A stretch of 5,684 bases of DNA from the NCBI GenBank assembly GCA_023460615.1, contig JAEWPL010000116.1:1-5684 (forward strand), given 5' to 3'. The position numbers and the translations under genes were made by a program. Below, in pieces: positions 5,684-5,684 of the stretch; within the stretch, counting starts at the first letter, position 1, and every line of letters begins with the position of its first letter. The DNA comes from Pseudomonadota bacterium. GTDB taxonomy: Bacteria; Pseudomonadota; Gammaproteobacteria; Enterobacterales; Succinivibrionaceae. The notes under the pieces are model-generated. The model saw only the letters and a program-made list of their open reading frames with translations, did no database searches and was not told the DNA's origin.

Positions 5684-5684
5684 G

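Overview
The window is an AT-rich bacterial accessory region built almost entirely from mobile-element genes. Nothing in it fixes the genus. Shine-Dalgarno-led genes, short overlaps between them and Rho-independent terminators point to a Gram-negative or low-GC bacterium, and the mix of IS21-type, KfrA-type and IS4/IS1634-like pieces suggests a transposon-rich host. This is inference only.

The core is an IS21-type transposon that I delimit at about 107-4612 by diverged terminal inverted repeats. Both ends carry TTTTGTAA around a terminal TG/CA, a TTCAC-type motif exactly 31 bases inside each terminus, and a further 14-base motif that matches at 13 of 14 positions in inverted orientation (161-174 and 4530-4543). 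Between the ends, all on the + strand, lie a small zinc-finger protein (353-940), a DDE transposase IstA (1112-2890), its AAA+ partner IstB (2877-3713) and a KfrA-like coiled-coil DNA-binding protein (3706-4356), followed by a terminator. The last three overlap by 14 and 8 bases and look translationally coupled. The istA leader holds two perfect back-to-back hairpins and a spaced inverted repeat.

Immediately right of the deduced end (84 bases before the start codon) is a second IstB-family ATPase (4696-5241). It lacks the usual IstB N-terminal domain and has its own terminator. The roughly 86-base stretch following the first terminator (4434-4519) is repeated in diverged form after the second one (5307-5394), so the istB2 segment may belong to a sister element or to a larger version of the same element.

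Both window edges show short minus-strand coding fragments. The one at the right edge resembles the N-terminal part of an IS4/IS1634-type transposase. No target-site duplication is visible, so nested insertion or later rearrangement is likely.

As a working model, IstA would cut and join the ends, IstB would select and remodel target DNA, and the zinc-finger and KfrA-like proteins would be accessory factors for end or target recognition, regulation or resolution. The roles of the last two and of the short second ATPase are inference.
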